Assembly (NCBI GenBank): GCA_050179875.1
Contig: JBFXES010000102.1
Coordinates: 1-10,493, forward strand
DNA: 10,493 nucleotides
DNA from: JALOAT01 sp050179875
GTDB taxonomy: Bacteria > Pseudomonadota > Gammaproteobacteria > Thiohalomonadales > Thiohalomonadaceae
Direction: 5' to 3'
Shown: piece by piece, positions 1-6,931 of the stretch
Layout: every line of letters begins with the position of its first letter
How positions within the stretch are numbered: position 1 is the first letter of the stretch
Position numbers and translations under genes: made by a program
Notes under the pieces: generated by a model
Databases searched by the model: none
What the model was told of the DNA's origin: nothing
The model's input: only the letters and a program-made list of their open reading frames with translations

Positions 1-135
1 GCGCCGCCCGAGTTCCTGTCCACCCACCACGCGCACGGCACCCGTATCGACGATCTCAACAGGCGCATGAAGCGGGCCATGGGCCTGTACGAAGAGGCGC
101 GCCGGCAGGGACGTACGCCGAACTGTACGCGGTAA
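1..135 (+). CDS. M48 family metalloprotease, C-terminal fragment
   Basis: The reading frame enters from the left edge and ends at TAA (133-135), leaving 44 C-terminal residues. The tail reads PPEFLSTHHAHGTRIDDLNR and ends in RTPNCTR. A P-x-F-L-S-T-H block followed by R-I-x-x-L-N/I is typical of the end of YggG/LoiP/BepA-like M48 zinc peptidases, where it follows the HExxH catalytic domain. Those proteins are periplasmic or envelope-associated and take part in outer-membrane protein quality control. The catalytic motif, signal peptide and any lipobox lie outside the window, so activity cannot be judged. The assignment rests on this short conserved tail only. The gene is convergent with the sensor gene that ends at 219. 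Confidence 0.72.
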   Translation, partial: APPEFLSTHHAHGTRIDDLNRRMKRAMGLYEEARRQGRTPNCTR

Positions 136-157
136 GCACGATGCCGGGGCGTGGGGA

Positions 158-184
158 GTGGGAGCGAGCTTCCGCTCGCGATTC
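158..184. repeat. REP-like palindrome in a convergent intergenic gap
   Basis: GTGGGAGCGAGC, loop TTCC, then GCTCGCGATTC. A perfect 6-bp stem (164-169 with 174-179) is preceded by GTGGGA and followed by CGCGATTC, the general layout of Pseudomonas-type REP units. It lies in the 83-bp gap between two convergent genes, a favoured REP site. It may also act as a weak two-way transcription barrier, but there is no clean U-tract on either strand. Confidence 0.5.
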
Positions 185-218
185 TTTCTCCGCGCCTTCC
201 CCCACGTTTATTCCCACG

Positions 219-1679
219 TCATTTTCTCCCCCCGTCGTTCCCTGCAGCCGCCTCCGCCAAGGCACTGAACGCCACCCGCCCGCCGCCGGCGGCGCGCGCC
301 CGGCGCAGGGCCTCGGCGGCCTCCCGCACCAGGGTTTCCTCGTCCTGGTCCTTGCGCCAGGCCGCCACCCCGACGCTGCAGCTGAGGCGCGGTGATTTCC
401 CCGCCGAACTCGCCGTCACCGCCTTGCAGAACCTTTCCGCCGCATCCACGGCGGCGGCCGCGTCGGTGTGCGGCAACAGCACGGCCAGGTGCTGCTCGTC
501 CAACACCCCGGCCACGTCGGTTTCGCGCAGGCGGCCCGCCAGCGCCTTGGCCATGGCTACCAGCGCCGCCGGCGGGGACAGCCCCTCCACGGGATCGGGC
601 GCGAGGAGCAGCAGCGAGAGCGGGTCGCCATAACGCCTGGCCCCGGCGAGGCTGCCTGCCAGGCGCTCGGCAAAGGCATAGCGCGTCCCCAGCCCCGTGG
701 CCGGGTCGCGGCGCGCCAGGGTGCCGATGCGTTCGTCGATCTGGTTGAGCCGGGCATTGCTGCGCATCAGCTGCTCCGCCAGGCGCTGCACCTGCACGAG
801 CGCCTGGCGGCGTATGCCCATCTCCTCCTCCAGCCGGGCCGAGGCCGCATCGAGTGCACGGCGCTGGTCGGCGATCCGGTCTTCCAGCTCCGCACGCAGC
901 GCTGTCAGCGCCCGGTCGTCGGCCTTGGGTTCGGGGGGGAGTTCGGTGCATTCCACCAGCCAGCCGAGGTGTTGATCCTCCCTGGTAAGGGGACACCAGC
1001 CCAGCCGCAGACGACGGGACTTGTCTTGCGCCACCCATTCGCGGGTGCACTCCGGCGGCGCCTTGGCGTAATCCTTCCCGAGCAGGTCAGCCGGGGAAGC
1101 CAGGTCTTCGCGGCGGACGCCGAGCAGGCTGAGGAAGCGCGGATTGACCTCCGCCCAGCCGCCGGCGGGCGTCACCAGGGCGAGGCCCGTGCCGGCACGC
1201 TGCATGGCTTCGGTATACAGCGCCGCCCGCGCGCGGCTGGCGCGCAGTTCCTGTTGCTGGCCGAAGGTTTCGCGCGACAACGTGGCGTTGACCTGCCGCA
1301 ATTGGCTCGGGCTCGGCAGCCGCCGGGCGCGGGGAAGCCAGCGCAGGAAGGCGATGGCGGCGAGCAGCATCAGGGCGGCGGCGCCGGCCTTGGCGATGCC
1401 GCTGCGCCAGGGATCCGGGGCCCACAGGTCCCAGCCCGCGGCGCCGTGGGCCAGGCCCACGGCGAGCAGGGCGGCGGCAAACAGCCAGAGCAGGCCGCGA
1501 TACTCGAGATCGCGACGTCGCAGGGCGAGATAGGCGAGCCCTGCCGGGAACAGCACCGCAGCGAGCGCGACGCCGGCGTTCGCCAGGGCGTGCAGCAGGA
1601 GTGCGGCGCGCTCCCAGGGCAGCGGCGAGGCGTCCAGTGCGGCATCCAGTGCAAACGACAACTGCTGGAGGGTTTCCAT
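219..1679 (-). CDS. Membrane sensor: ethylene-receptor-like 3-TM domain, PAS-like domain, coiled coil, degenerate GGDEF
   Basis: 486 aa. Residues about 28-116 form three hydrophobic helices. They are followed by LPRARRLPSPSQL, the linker seen after the 3-TM domain of bacterial ethylene-receptor-like sensor proteins. Residues about 155-246 look like a PAS fold (GTGLALVTPAGGWAEVNPRF), and about 252-322 are a charged coiled coil. Residues 323-470 are GGDEF-like, starting RRDPATGLGTRYAF, but the signature is replaced by DEQHL (394-398) and the first metal-binding Asp by Ala (about 360). An RETD (385-388) sits five residues before the signature, as an I-site would. Diguanylate cyclase activity is therefore unlikely; c-di-GMP binding or a structural role is inferred. 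ATG at 1679 was chosen because GGGGTG (1687-1692) lies 7 nt upstream; a TTG at 1733 would add 18 unconvincing residues. The start is 64 bp after the MFS stop, so co-transcription is likely. Confidence 0.85.
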   Translation of the reverse strand: METLQQLSFALDAALDASPLPWERAALLLHALANAGVALAAVLFPAGLAYLALRRRDLEYRGLLWLFAAALLAVGLAHGAAGWDLWAPDPWRSGIAKAGAAALMLLAAIAFLRWLPRARRLPSPSQLRQVNATLSRETFGQQQELRASRARAALYTEAMQRAGTGLALVTPAGGWAEVNPRFLSLLGVRREDLASPADLLGKDYAKAPPECTREWVAQDKSRRLRLGWCPLTREDQHLGWLVECTELPPEPKADDRALTALRAELEDRIADQRRALDAASARLEEEMGIRRQALVQVQRLAEQLMRSNARLNQIDERIGTLARRDPATGLGTRYAFAERLAGSLAGARRYGDPLSLLLLAPDPVEGLSPPAALVAMAKALAGRLRETDVAGVLDEQHLAVLLPHTDAAAAVDAAERFCKAVTASSAGKSPRLSCSVGVAAWRKDQDEETLVREAAEALRRARAAGGGRVAFSALAEAAAGNDGGRK

Positions 1680-1743
1680 CCCGGTACACCCCACGCTGTT
1701 GTTGGATCGACCCCGGGGCGGGGCGTCCCGCAAGTTTAGCGGG

Positions 1744-3195
1744 TCAGCTTGGGCGGTTCAGGGCGAGGGACTTGCGCACCCAGGGTAGCAGCAGATAGGC
1801 CGGGAAACACAGCAGGAAGGTGAGGAGGAAATAGCCCGCATAGCCCAGTCCTTCGGCGCCGTAGCCGCTGGCCCAGCCCGCCAGCGAGCGGCTGAGAGCG
1901 AACACCGAAGAGAGCAGCGCGTACTCGGTGGCTGAGTGTTCCTTGTTCACGATGGCCATGAGAAAGGCCAGGAAGGCGGCGGTGCCGAGACCGCCGGTGA
2001 AGGACTCGAAGCCGCTGGCGCCGTACATGAGGGCCACGTGGGCGGACGGCAGTTCCGCGGCGCCGGTGGCCAGCGGGATCGCGAACGCCGCGTAGGCATA
2101 GATGAGGTTTGACAGCGCCTGGAACAGGCCCAGGAACCACAGGGCGTGGAAGATGCCGATGCGGTCGGTGATGGCGCCGCCGACCACGCCGCCGGCGATG
2201 GACAGCACCAGGCCCAGGTTCACCGACACCAGGCCGATGGCGCTGGCCGAGAAGCCGGCGTCCACCCAGAACGGCTTCACCATGAGGCCCATGGCCGCGT
2301 CGCCCAGCTTGAACAACAGGATGAAGGCGATCACCGGCAGCATGTAGCGTCGCCGCAGCAACTCCATGAGGGCGCCGAACATGGGGCCGTGGCTGAGTGT
2401 TTCGAAGGCGGCGTTCTCGCGGGAACGGAACAGCGTGCTGCCGCCGACCACGGCGACGCCGGCCACGACCGCATAGGTCCACAGCGGGAACTGCTCCGAC
2501 CAGCGTGCGGTGCGGTCCACCAGCCACAGCGCACCCATGAGGAACAGCACCACCGCGGAGAGCGCGAGCGGATGGGTGGCGAGGGTGCGCAGTTCGCGGC
2601 CGAGGGTGAGGCCCGCCCGCGCCGTCACCGGGCGCTCGCGCGGGGCCTGCAGGCAGGCCAGGGCCAGCAGGCCCAGCATCAGGGCGGCGGCCATATAGGT
2701 GGCGAGCCAGCCGATGTGGTCGCTGAGCACCAGCATCACGCCGGAGGCGAGCATACCCACCCGGTAGAAGCCGATGCGCAGCCCGTTGGCGAGCCCCAGT
2801 TCCTTCTCGTCCAGCAACTCGATGGTGTAGCCGTCGATGGCGACGTCGTTGGTGGCGGACAGCAACGCGAACACGCCGATGGCGATCCACACCCAGGAAT
2901 CCACGCCGCCCTGCAGGGCCAGGATGACGAGCACCGCGCCCATGGCGAGGTCCGCCGCGGCCATCCACAGCCGGTGACGGCGGTAATGATCCACGGCGGG
3001 CGCCCACAGGAATTTCAGGGTCCAGGCGAGCCCGATGAGTCCCACCAGGCCGATATCGCGCAGGTCCACGCCCATCTGGCGGAACTGCACGGGAAACACG
3101 TCATAGAACACGCCGAGCGGAAAGCCCTCGGCGAAATACAGCAGGCCGACCCAGAACAGTTTCGACTTGAGCAGCTTGGGGGATTCCTGGGGCAC
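1744..3195 (-). CDS. MFS transporter, AmpG-like
   Basis: 483 aa, with about 12 or more hydrophobic segments. It is an inner-membrane major facilitator protein. The N-terminus (LFWVGLLYFAEGFPLGVFYD), a motif-A-like loop (KFLWAPAVDHYRRHR, residues 61-75) and ATNDVAIDGYTIEL (114-127) resemble the AmpG/acetyl-CoA transporter branch. AmpG imports anhydro-muropeptides for cell-wall recycling. The substrate here is not determined by sequence, and no recycling genes or ampC/ampR are nearby, so the AmpG symbol is withheld. The start is GTG at 3195: no ATG fits before residue 41, and helix 1 begins close behind this start. No clear Shine-Dalgarno precedes it. The gene diverges from the TauE-like gene and is followed by the sensor gene. 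Confidence 0.85.
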   Translation of the reverse strand: MPQESPKLLKSKLFWVGLLYFAEGFPLGVFYDVFPVQFRQMGVDLRDIGLVGLIGLAWTLKFLWAPAVDHYRRHRLWMAAADLAMGAVLVILALQGGVDSWVWIAIGVFALLSATNDVAIDGYTIELLDEKELGLANGLRIGFYRVGMLASGVMLVLSDHIGWLATYMAAALMLGLLALACLQAPRERPVTARAGLTLGRELRTLATHPLALSAVVLFLMGALWLVDRTARWSEQFPLWTYAVVAGVAVVGGSTLFRSRENAAFETLSHGPMFGALMELLRRRYMLPVIAFILLFKLGDAAMGLMVKPFWVDAGFSASAIGLVSVNLGLVLSIAGGVVGGAITDRIGIFHALWFLGLFQALSNLIYAYAAFAIPLATGAAELPSAHVALMYGASGFESFTGGLGTAAFLAFLMAIVNKEHSATEYALLSSVFALSRSLAGWASGYGAEGLGYAGYFLLTFLLCFPAYLLLPWVRKSLALNRPS

Positions 3196-3226
3196 GACGG
3201 TGATTGGGTCGGTGGATGGCGGCGGT

Positions 3227-3233
3227 TATCATA
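3227..3233. promoter_or_regulatory. Candidate overlapping divergent -10 elements
   Basis: TATCATA contains TATCAT on the + strand (3227-3232) and TATGAT on the minus strand (3233-3228), each 5 of 6 to TATAAT. On the + strand TTGGGT (3204-3209) lies exactly 17 bp upstream as a partial -35. No good -35 is seen for the minus strand. Predicted starts would give leaders of roughly 25-30 nt for both the MFS gene and the TauE-like gene. Pattern match only. Confidence 0.35.
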
Positions 3234-3268
3234 CACACCTTGTCCGTTCCCGCCGCGAACCCTTTCCC

Positions 3269-3964
3269 ATGCCCCTGGACGCCTCCTTTCTTGCAGCCCT
3301 TGTCGTCGGATTCAGCGGCGGCGTGCACTGCGTGGGCATGTGCGGCGGCATCGTCGGCGCGCTCAGCTTCGGCGTGCCCGATGCCGTGCGCGGTCGTCCG
3401 CTGCGCTTTCTCCCCTATCTGCTCGCCTACAACGGCGGGCGCGTGCTGAGCTACACGCTGGCGGGGGCGCTGGTGGGCGGGCTGGGCCTGCTGGCCGCCA
3501 ACCTGATCCTGCTGCACCGCGGACAGCTGGCGCTGCAGGTGATCGCCGCCCTGTTCATGATCGCGCTGGGGCTCTATCTCGGCGGCTGGTGGAGCGGGTT
3601 GGCGCGGGTGGAGCAGGCCGGCAAGGGGGTGTGGCGGCACGTCGAACCCCTCGGCCGGCGGCTGGTGCCGGTGCGCGATCCGCTGCGGGCCTTCGCGCTC
3701 GGGCTGGTGTGGGGCTGGCTGCCCTGCGGGCTGGTGTACAGCGTGCTCGTCTGGGCGCTGTCCGCGGGCGGGCCTGCGCAAGGGGCGCTGCTGTTGCTGG
3801 GCTTCGGCCTCGGCACCCTCCCCAACCTGTTCGCCATGGGCCTGCTGGCCTCACGCATGGCCGCGTTCACCCGCAAGCCCTGGGTGCGCCGCACCGCAGG
3901 GCTGCTGGTGATCGCCTTCGGTCTCGTCGAAGCGTACCGTGCGCTGGCGGCGGTAACCGCCTGA
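3269..3964 (+). CDS. Sulfite exporter TauE/SafE family (DsbD_2-like) membrane protein
   Basis: 231 aa, about six transmembrane segments. The N-terminal helix carries GGVHCVGMCGGI, with the HCxGMCGG signature at residues 20-27. A second conserved Cys is in WGWLPCGLVYS (C153). Paired Cys-containing helices of this kind define the DsbD_2/TauE-like group of small membrane proteins. These are commonly named sulfite exporters but are often found near cytochrome cbb3 or copper-handling genes, so a role in metal or thiol redox transfer is as plausible as anion export. Neither context is present here. ATG at 3269 was chosen because helix 1 begins immediately and the upstream 34 codons are not membrane-like and would overlap the divergent MFS gene. 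No Shine-Dalgarno is apparent. Confidence 0.85.
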   Translation: MPLDASFLAALVVGFSGGVHCVGMCGGIVGALSFGVPDAVRGRPLRFLPYLLAYNGGRVLSYTLAGALVGGLGLLAANLILLHRGQLALQVIAALFMIALGLYLGGWWSGLARVEQAGKGVWRHVEPLGRRLVPVRDPLRAFALGLVWGWLPCGLVYSVLVWALSAGGPAQGALLLLGFGLGTLPNLFAMGLLASRMAAFTRKPWVRRTAGLLVIAFGLVEAYRALAAVTA

Positions 3965-3998
3965 TGCAGGGCCCCGCGACCCCGCAATGAGTCGGATT

Positions 3999-4011
3999 TC
4001 CCGCGGCGGGA
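3999..4011. terminator. Weak hairpin between convergent genes
   Basis: TCCCG, loop CGG, CGGGA lies in the 47-bp gap between the TauE-like and DUF4426 stop codons. The stem is only 5 bp and has no strong T-run on either side, so any bidirectional terminator role is tentative. Confidence 0.25.
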
Positions 4012-4458
4012 TTACTGCGGCGGCTTGGTGAAGAACTGCTGGCGGAAACGGAAGGTGTAAGGCTTGGCCGCCTTCTGCGGCTGCACGTTCACCTCGAAAT
4101 CCAGCACCTCCCCGTTACGCACCGGAAAATCCGCGAGGTAGTAGATGGCCTCGCCTTCGCGCACCTCGCGCATTTCCATGGAACGCAGCTGCTGGTTCAG
4201 CGTCAGCGCCTGGGCCTCGACCCGGGCAGGTACGTCGGCGGGCGTGTTGCCGGGCTTGCGCTGAATGGCCACGGTCAGCACACCGCGGTTCTGACTGCGC
4301 TGGATGCCGTGGGACTTCGCGATGGGCGGATGCAGCATGTCCGCCGTGAAGGCGTTGTAGTGAACGATGTAGTCGCCGAACTCCACCGCCTGCAGTGCCT
4401 GCGCCGTACCGGTACTGAAGGCGAGCACGAAGGCGGCAAACCATGCCGAGCGAAGCAT
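4012..4458 (-). CDS. DUF4426 domain-containing secreted protein
   Basis: 148 aa. The N-terminus MLRSAWFAAFVLAFSTGTAQ is a signal peptide with probable cleavage after an Ala-x-Ala-like site (TAQALQA), so the product is predicted to be periplasmic. The mature start VEFGDYIVHYNAFTADML, the middle SQNRGVLTVAIQRK and REGEAIYYLADFPVRNGEVL match the DUF4426 pattern of a small beta-rich domain. Its function is unknown. In pseudomonads the family is typically encoded near metW/metX and the yggS-proC-yggT cluster, so its position here fits a conserved neighbourhood. ATG at 4458 was chosen because a strong GGGAGG (4466-4471) lies 7 nt upstream; the frame is open to 4491, but the extra 11 residues would precede the signal peptide. 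The gene is 92 bp downstream of the dynamin-like gene. Confidence 0.85.
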   Translation of the reverse strand: MLRSAWFAAFVLAFSTGTAQALQAVEFGDYIVHYNAFTADMLHPPIAKSHGIQRSQNRGVLTVAIQRKPGNTPADVPARVEAQALTLNQQLRSMEMREVREGEAIYYLADFPVRNGEVLDFEVNVQPQKAAKPYTFRFRQQFFTKPPQ

Positions 4459-4465
4459 GAAAGAC

Positions 4466-4471
4466 CCTCCC
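4466..4471 (-). promoter_or_regulatory. Ribosome binding site of the DUF4426 gene
   Basis: GGGAGG on the minus strand, 7 nt before ATG 4458. It fixes the start at this codon rather than the upstream in-frame option. Confidence 0.7.
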
Positions 4472-4490
4472 GAGCGGCCGGATAGGATCA

Positions 4491-4496
4491 ACTATA
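4491..4496 (-). promoter_or_regulatory. Candidate -10 for the DUF4426 gene
   Basis: TATAGT on the minus strand (5 of 6 to consensus) would give a leader of about 26 nt. No good -35 is found 16-18 bp upstream, so read-through from the dynamin-like gene is an alternative. Confidence 0.3.
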
Positions 4497-4550
4497 GTCC
4501 GCGGGGAGGGCGACGAGGCTGGATGAGCGAAAACCGCAGGCGCGCCGCGA

Positions 4551-6518
4551 TCAGACTGCCGCGACCGCCTGCGGTGTCGTGTTTTCCACCGACTTGAGCG
4601 GGCGATTGATGGTCACCAGGATGGCGCGCACCTCGGCGTACTGCTTCTGCAGGGCGCTGGAGGACTTTTCCAGTTCTTCGATGCGTGACTGCAGCGTGTC
4701 GCGGGATTCGTTGATCTTGCGCAGGTTCTCCAGGCGCTGCTCCATCTGTTCCTTGTGATCCTTGATCTGCTTCACCAGCGGGCTCATTACCGCCTTGCTC
4801 CAGTGCTCCGCGTCCTTGTGTGCCTTGAAGAAGATGTTGCGGGCGTGGCTCACCAGGGAGATGAAGAACTTCTTGATCACGTAGTGCTGCTCGGTGGCCA
4901 CGGTGAGCGGACTGTTGCGGAAGGCCTCGGCGTCCTGCTTGAGCTGCTCGAATTCCTTCTGGTAGGCGCTCACGTTGTAGAGCACCGGCTTGATCTCGGT
5001 GATGCCGTGTTCCTGATGGAACTTGCGGTAGACGGTGACCACGAGGCGGTTGAGCTGCTCGGTATATTCCGCCACCTCGCGCAGCTTTTCCTCCACGCCG
5101 TCGAAGAAGGTCTTCATGCCGATCTTCATGCCGTGGGTGGTCCAGCTGTCGCTCATGTCCTTGCGGGTCTGCGACACCAGCTTGTCCAGCTCCGTGAGGC
5201 TGAGCAGTTCCAGCAGCTTCTTGCTCTGCTCTGAGAGTATGCGCTTGTTGGCCTGGAAGCTCTCCACGTTCTTGAAATACGCCACCTGCTCCTCGCGGGT
5301 TTTTCTCATGAGGTGCTCGATGACGTCGTTGTTCTTGCCGGACAGGTCCTTCAGTTCCTGCAACTGCTTGGTGGCGGAATTGAAGCGCGAGGCGAGCAGG
5401 TCGTGGGACTCCTTCACCATGGCGCCGATCTCGTTCACCACGTGCTGGCGCACCAGACTCTGCTTGTACGGCAGGATGTCGTTGGCGAAGTAGTTCTCCA
5501 GTTGCAGGAGCCGGGAGCGGTCGAGCAACGGCCTGTCGTGGCGGATCTTCGCGAGCAGCGCCTTCTGCGCGGAGACGGGGAAGACCTTCGACGACTCCAC
5601 GCCCAGGGTCTGCGCCACCTTGCGGACCTGCTCTTCCACCGACTTCTGCACCGCGTCGGGGCTCTTGAGCTCGTCCCACATGACATCGACCTTGTTCAGC
5701 ACCACCACCACGCCGATGTCCTTGTGCAGCGACTTGACGTTGTGCTTCCACATGTCGAGGTCGGACTTGGTCACCCCGGTGTCGGCCGCGAGCACGAACA
5801 CCACTGCGTGCGCACTGGGCAGCATGCTCACGGTGAGCTCGGGCTCGGAACCGAGGGCGTTCAGGCCCGGGGTGTCGAGGATCACCAGTCCCTGCTTGAG
5901 CATGGGGTGCGGGAAGCTGATGAGCGCGTGGCGCCACATGGGGATTTCCACGGTCTCGGGCACGCTGCCGTCGGGCGAGTGCAGCAGCAGGTCTTCGTCT
6001 CGATAGAGGCCGAGCTTGCGGGCGTCTTCCAGCGGCACGCGCTTGGTGCGCACCACTTCCTGGAAGGCCTCGGCCATGCTGTCCGGCGCGTTCAGCTCCA
6101 GGGCGATGTGGGTCCAGTGAATGGGCTCGTTCTTGAATTCGGCGATGCTGGTGTCCTGCAGCCGCGTCTCGATGGGCAGCAGCCGGATGTAGGCCTGTTG
6201 CGCCTTGTTGTCCCAGAACAGCTCGGTGGGGCACATGGTGGTGCGGCCCGCCTCGGAGGGCAGCAGGCGGCGGTCGTATTCGGAGAAGAAGATGGCGTTG
6301 ATGAGCTCGGTCTTGCCGCGCGCGAATTCCGCCACGAAGGCGATGGTGAGGCGGTCGCTTTGCAGGGCGTCGAGGATCTCGAAGATGCGCAGCTCGTCCT
6401 CGCTGTCCACCATGTCGTTCGCTTCGAGCCACTTCTGGTAGCGGACGATGCCCTCGCGCAGATCGGTTTTCCACCGATCGAAGGCCTGCATTTGCTCGCT
6501 CAAACGCTCATTGGACAT
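4551..6518 (-). CDS. Dynamin-family large GTPase
   Basis: 655 aa. GTPase motifs occur in order: P-loop AEFARGKT (63-70), switch I GRTTMCPTEL (91-100), G3 LDTPG (214-218) and G4 LNKVD (274-278). A long helical region follows (about 360-640), with a strong C-terminal coiled coil at about 583-635. This is the layout of bacterial dynamin-like proteins, which bind membranes and reshape or tether them. No obvious transmembrane helix is seen, so the protein is probably cytosolic or peripherally bound. The first P-loop Gly is Ala (A63); close family members, as I recall them, also have xAEFxRGKS, so this need not mean inactivity. ATG at 6518 was chosen: the next in-frame upstream codons are Pro/Arg-rich and a weak AAAGAG lies 8 nt before it. 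The cellular role is unknown. Downstream is DUF4426, upstream yggU. Confidence 0.88.
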   Translation of the reverse strand: MSNERLSEQMQAFDRWKTDLREGIVRYQKWLEANDMVDSEDELRIFEILDALQSDRLTIAFVAEFARGKTELINAIFFSEYDRRLLPSEAGRTTMCPTELFWDNKAQQAYIRLLPIETRLQDTSIAEFKNEPIHWTHIALELNAPDSMAEAFQEVVRTKRVPLEDARKLGLYRDEDLLLHSPDGSVPETVEIPMWRHALISFPHPMLKQGLVILDTPGLNALGSEPELTVSMLPSAHAVVFVLAADTGVTKSDLDMWKHNVKSLHKDIGVVVVLNKVDVMWDELKSPDAVQKSVEEQVRKVAQTLGVESSKVFPVSAQKALLAKIRHDRPLLDRSRLLQLENYFANDILPYKQSLVRQHVVNEIGAMVKESHDLLASRFNSATKQLQELKDLSGKNNDVIEHLMRKTREEQVAYFKNVESFQANKRILSEQSKKLLELLSLTELDKLVSQTRKDMSDSWTTHGMKIGMKTFFDGVEEKLREVAEYTEQLNRLVVTVYRKFHQEHGITEIKPVLYNVSAYQKEFEQLKQDAEAFRNSPLTVATEQHYVIKKFFISLVSHARNIFFKAHKDAEHWSKAVMSPLVKQIKDHKEQMEQRLENLRKINESRDTLQSRIEELEKSSSALQKQYAEVRAILVTINRPLKSVENTTPQAVAAV

Positions 6519-6599
6519 GGCACGGGCTCTTTGTTGGTTACTGCGGCCGGGCGGTGCGCTCCGGCGGGGCGGTGGGCCCAAACGGCTGAACGCCCGGGG

Positions 6600-6608
6600 A
6601 TTTTACCA
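6600..6608 (-). promoter_or_regulatory. Candidate extended -10 promoter of the dynamin-like gene
   Basis: TGG followed directly by TAAAAT on the minus strand (6608-6600) is an extended -10 with a 5 of 6 hexamer. It lies in the 100-bp gap after the yggU stop and would give a leader of about 75 nt. No convincing -35 is present, as is common for extended -10 promoters. Confidence 0.4.
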
Positions 6609-6618
6609 GCAACCGCGG

Positions 6619-6930
6619 TCAGGAAAATGGCGGTCGGCCCTGCTCCCATGTGACGCCGGTCACGTTCGGGAAGGAACGGGGGCAGGCGATGCGCAGGCGC
6701 TTGTCGCGGCCTGTCTCGCCGGAAACCAGGGTGACCGCGGACGGCGGCACGCCGAAGGCCTTGGCGATGAAACGCAGCAGGTGCGCGTTGGCCTTGCCGT
6801 CCACGGGCGGGGCGGTGATGCGCACCTTCATCTGTTCCCCATGGGGCCCCACCAGCTCGTCGCGGCTGGCGCGCGGCTGCACGCGCAGGTCGAGGACCAG
6901 ATCGTTGCCTTCCCAGCGGATAGCGGGCAT
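6619..6930 (-). CDS. yggU: YggU / DUF167 family protein
   Basis: 103 aa, the normal size for the UPF0235/DUF167 family. The segments LRVQPRASRDELVGPHG, KVRITAPPVDGKANAHLLRF and VTLVSGETGRDKRLRI are the family's core; PPVDGKAN is its most conserved part. It is a small cytosolic alpha/beta protein with no firmly known function. ATG at 6930 is 1 nt after the yggT TGA (6934-6932), so translation is probably coupled and the gene ends the yggS-proC-yggT-yggU cluster. The last about 20 residues (after RLRIACP) are a divergent tail that most family members lack or vary. Confidence 0.9.
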   Translation of the reverse strand: MPAIRWEGNDLVLDLRVQPRASRDELVGPHGEQMKVRITAPPVDGKANAHLLRFIAKAFGVPPSAVTLVSGETGRDKRLRIACPRSFPNVTGVTWEQGRPPFS

Positions 6931-6931
6931 G

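Noticed and set aside
270..722. Active diguanylate cyclase
   Set aside because: The GGDEF signature and the first metal-binding Asp are both replaced.
468..1739. Long + strand open frame (423 codons) opposite the sensor gene
   Set aside because: Low-complexity Gln/Arg/Gly/Ala composition, no motif, and antisense to the PAS/GGDEF-like frame.
2146..3990. Long + strand open frame (614 codons) opposite the MFS gene
   Set aside because: It is antisense to a clear membrane transporter, rich in His/Gln/Gly/Arg, and shows no domain. It runs through another frame of the TauE-like gene. GC-rich codon bias explains it.
5313..6653. Long + strand open frame (446 codons) opposite the dynamin-like gene
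   Set aside because: Antisense mirror of a GTPase with intact motifs; His/Leu/Val/Gly-rich composition typical of such shadows.
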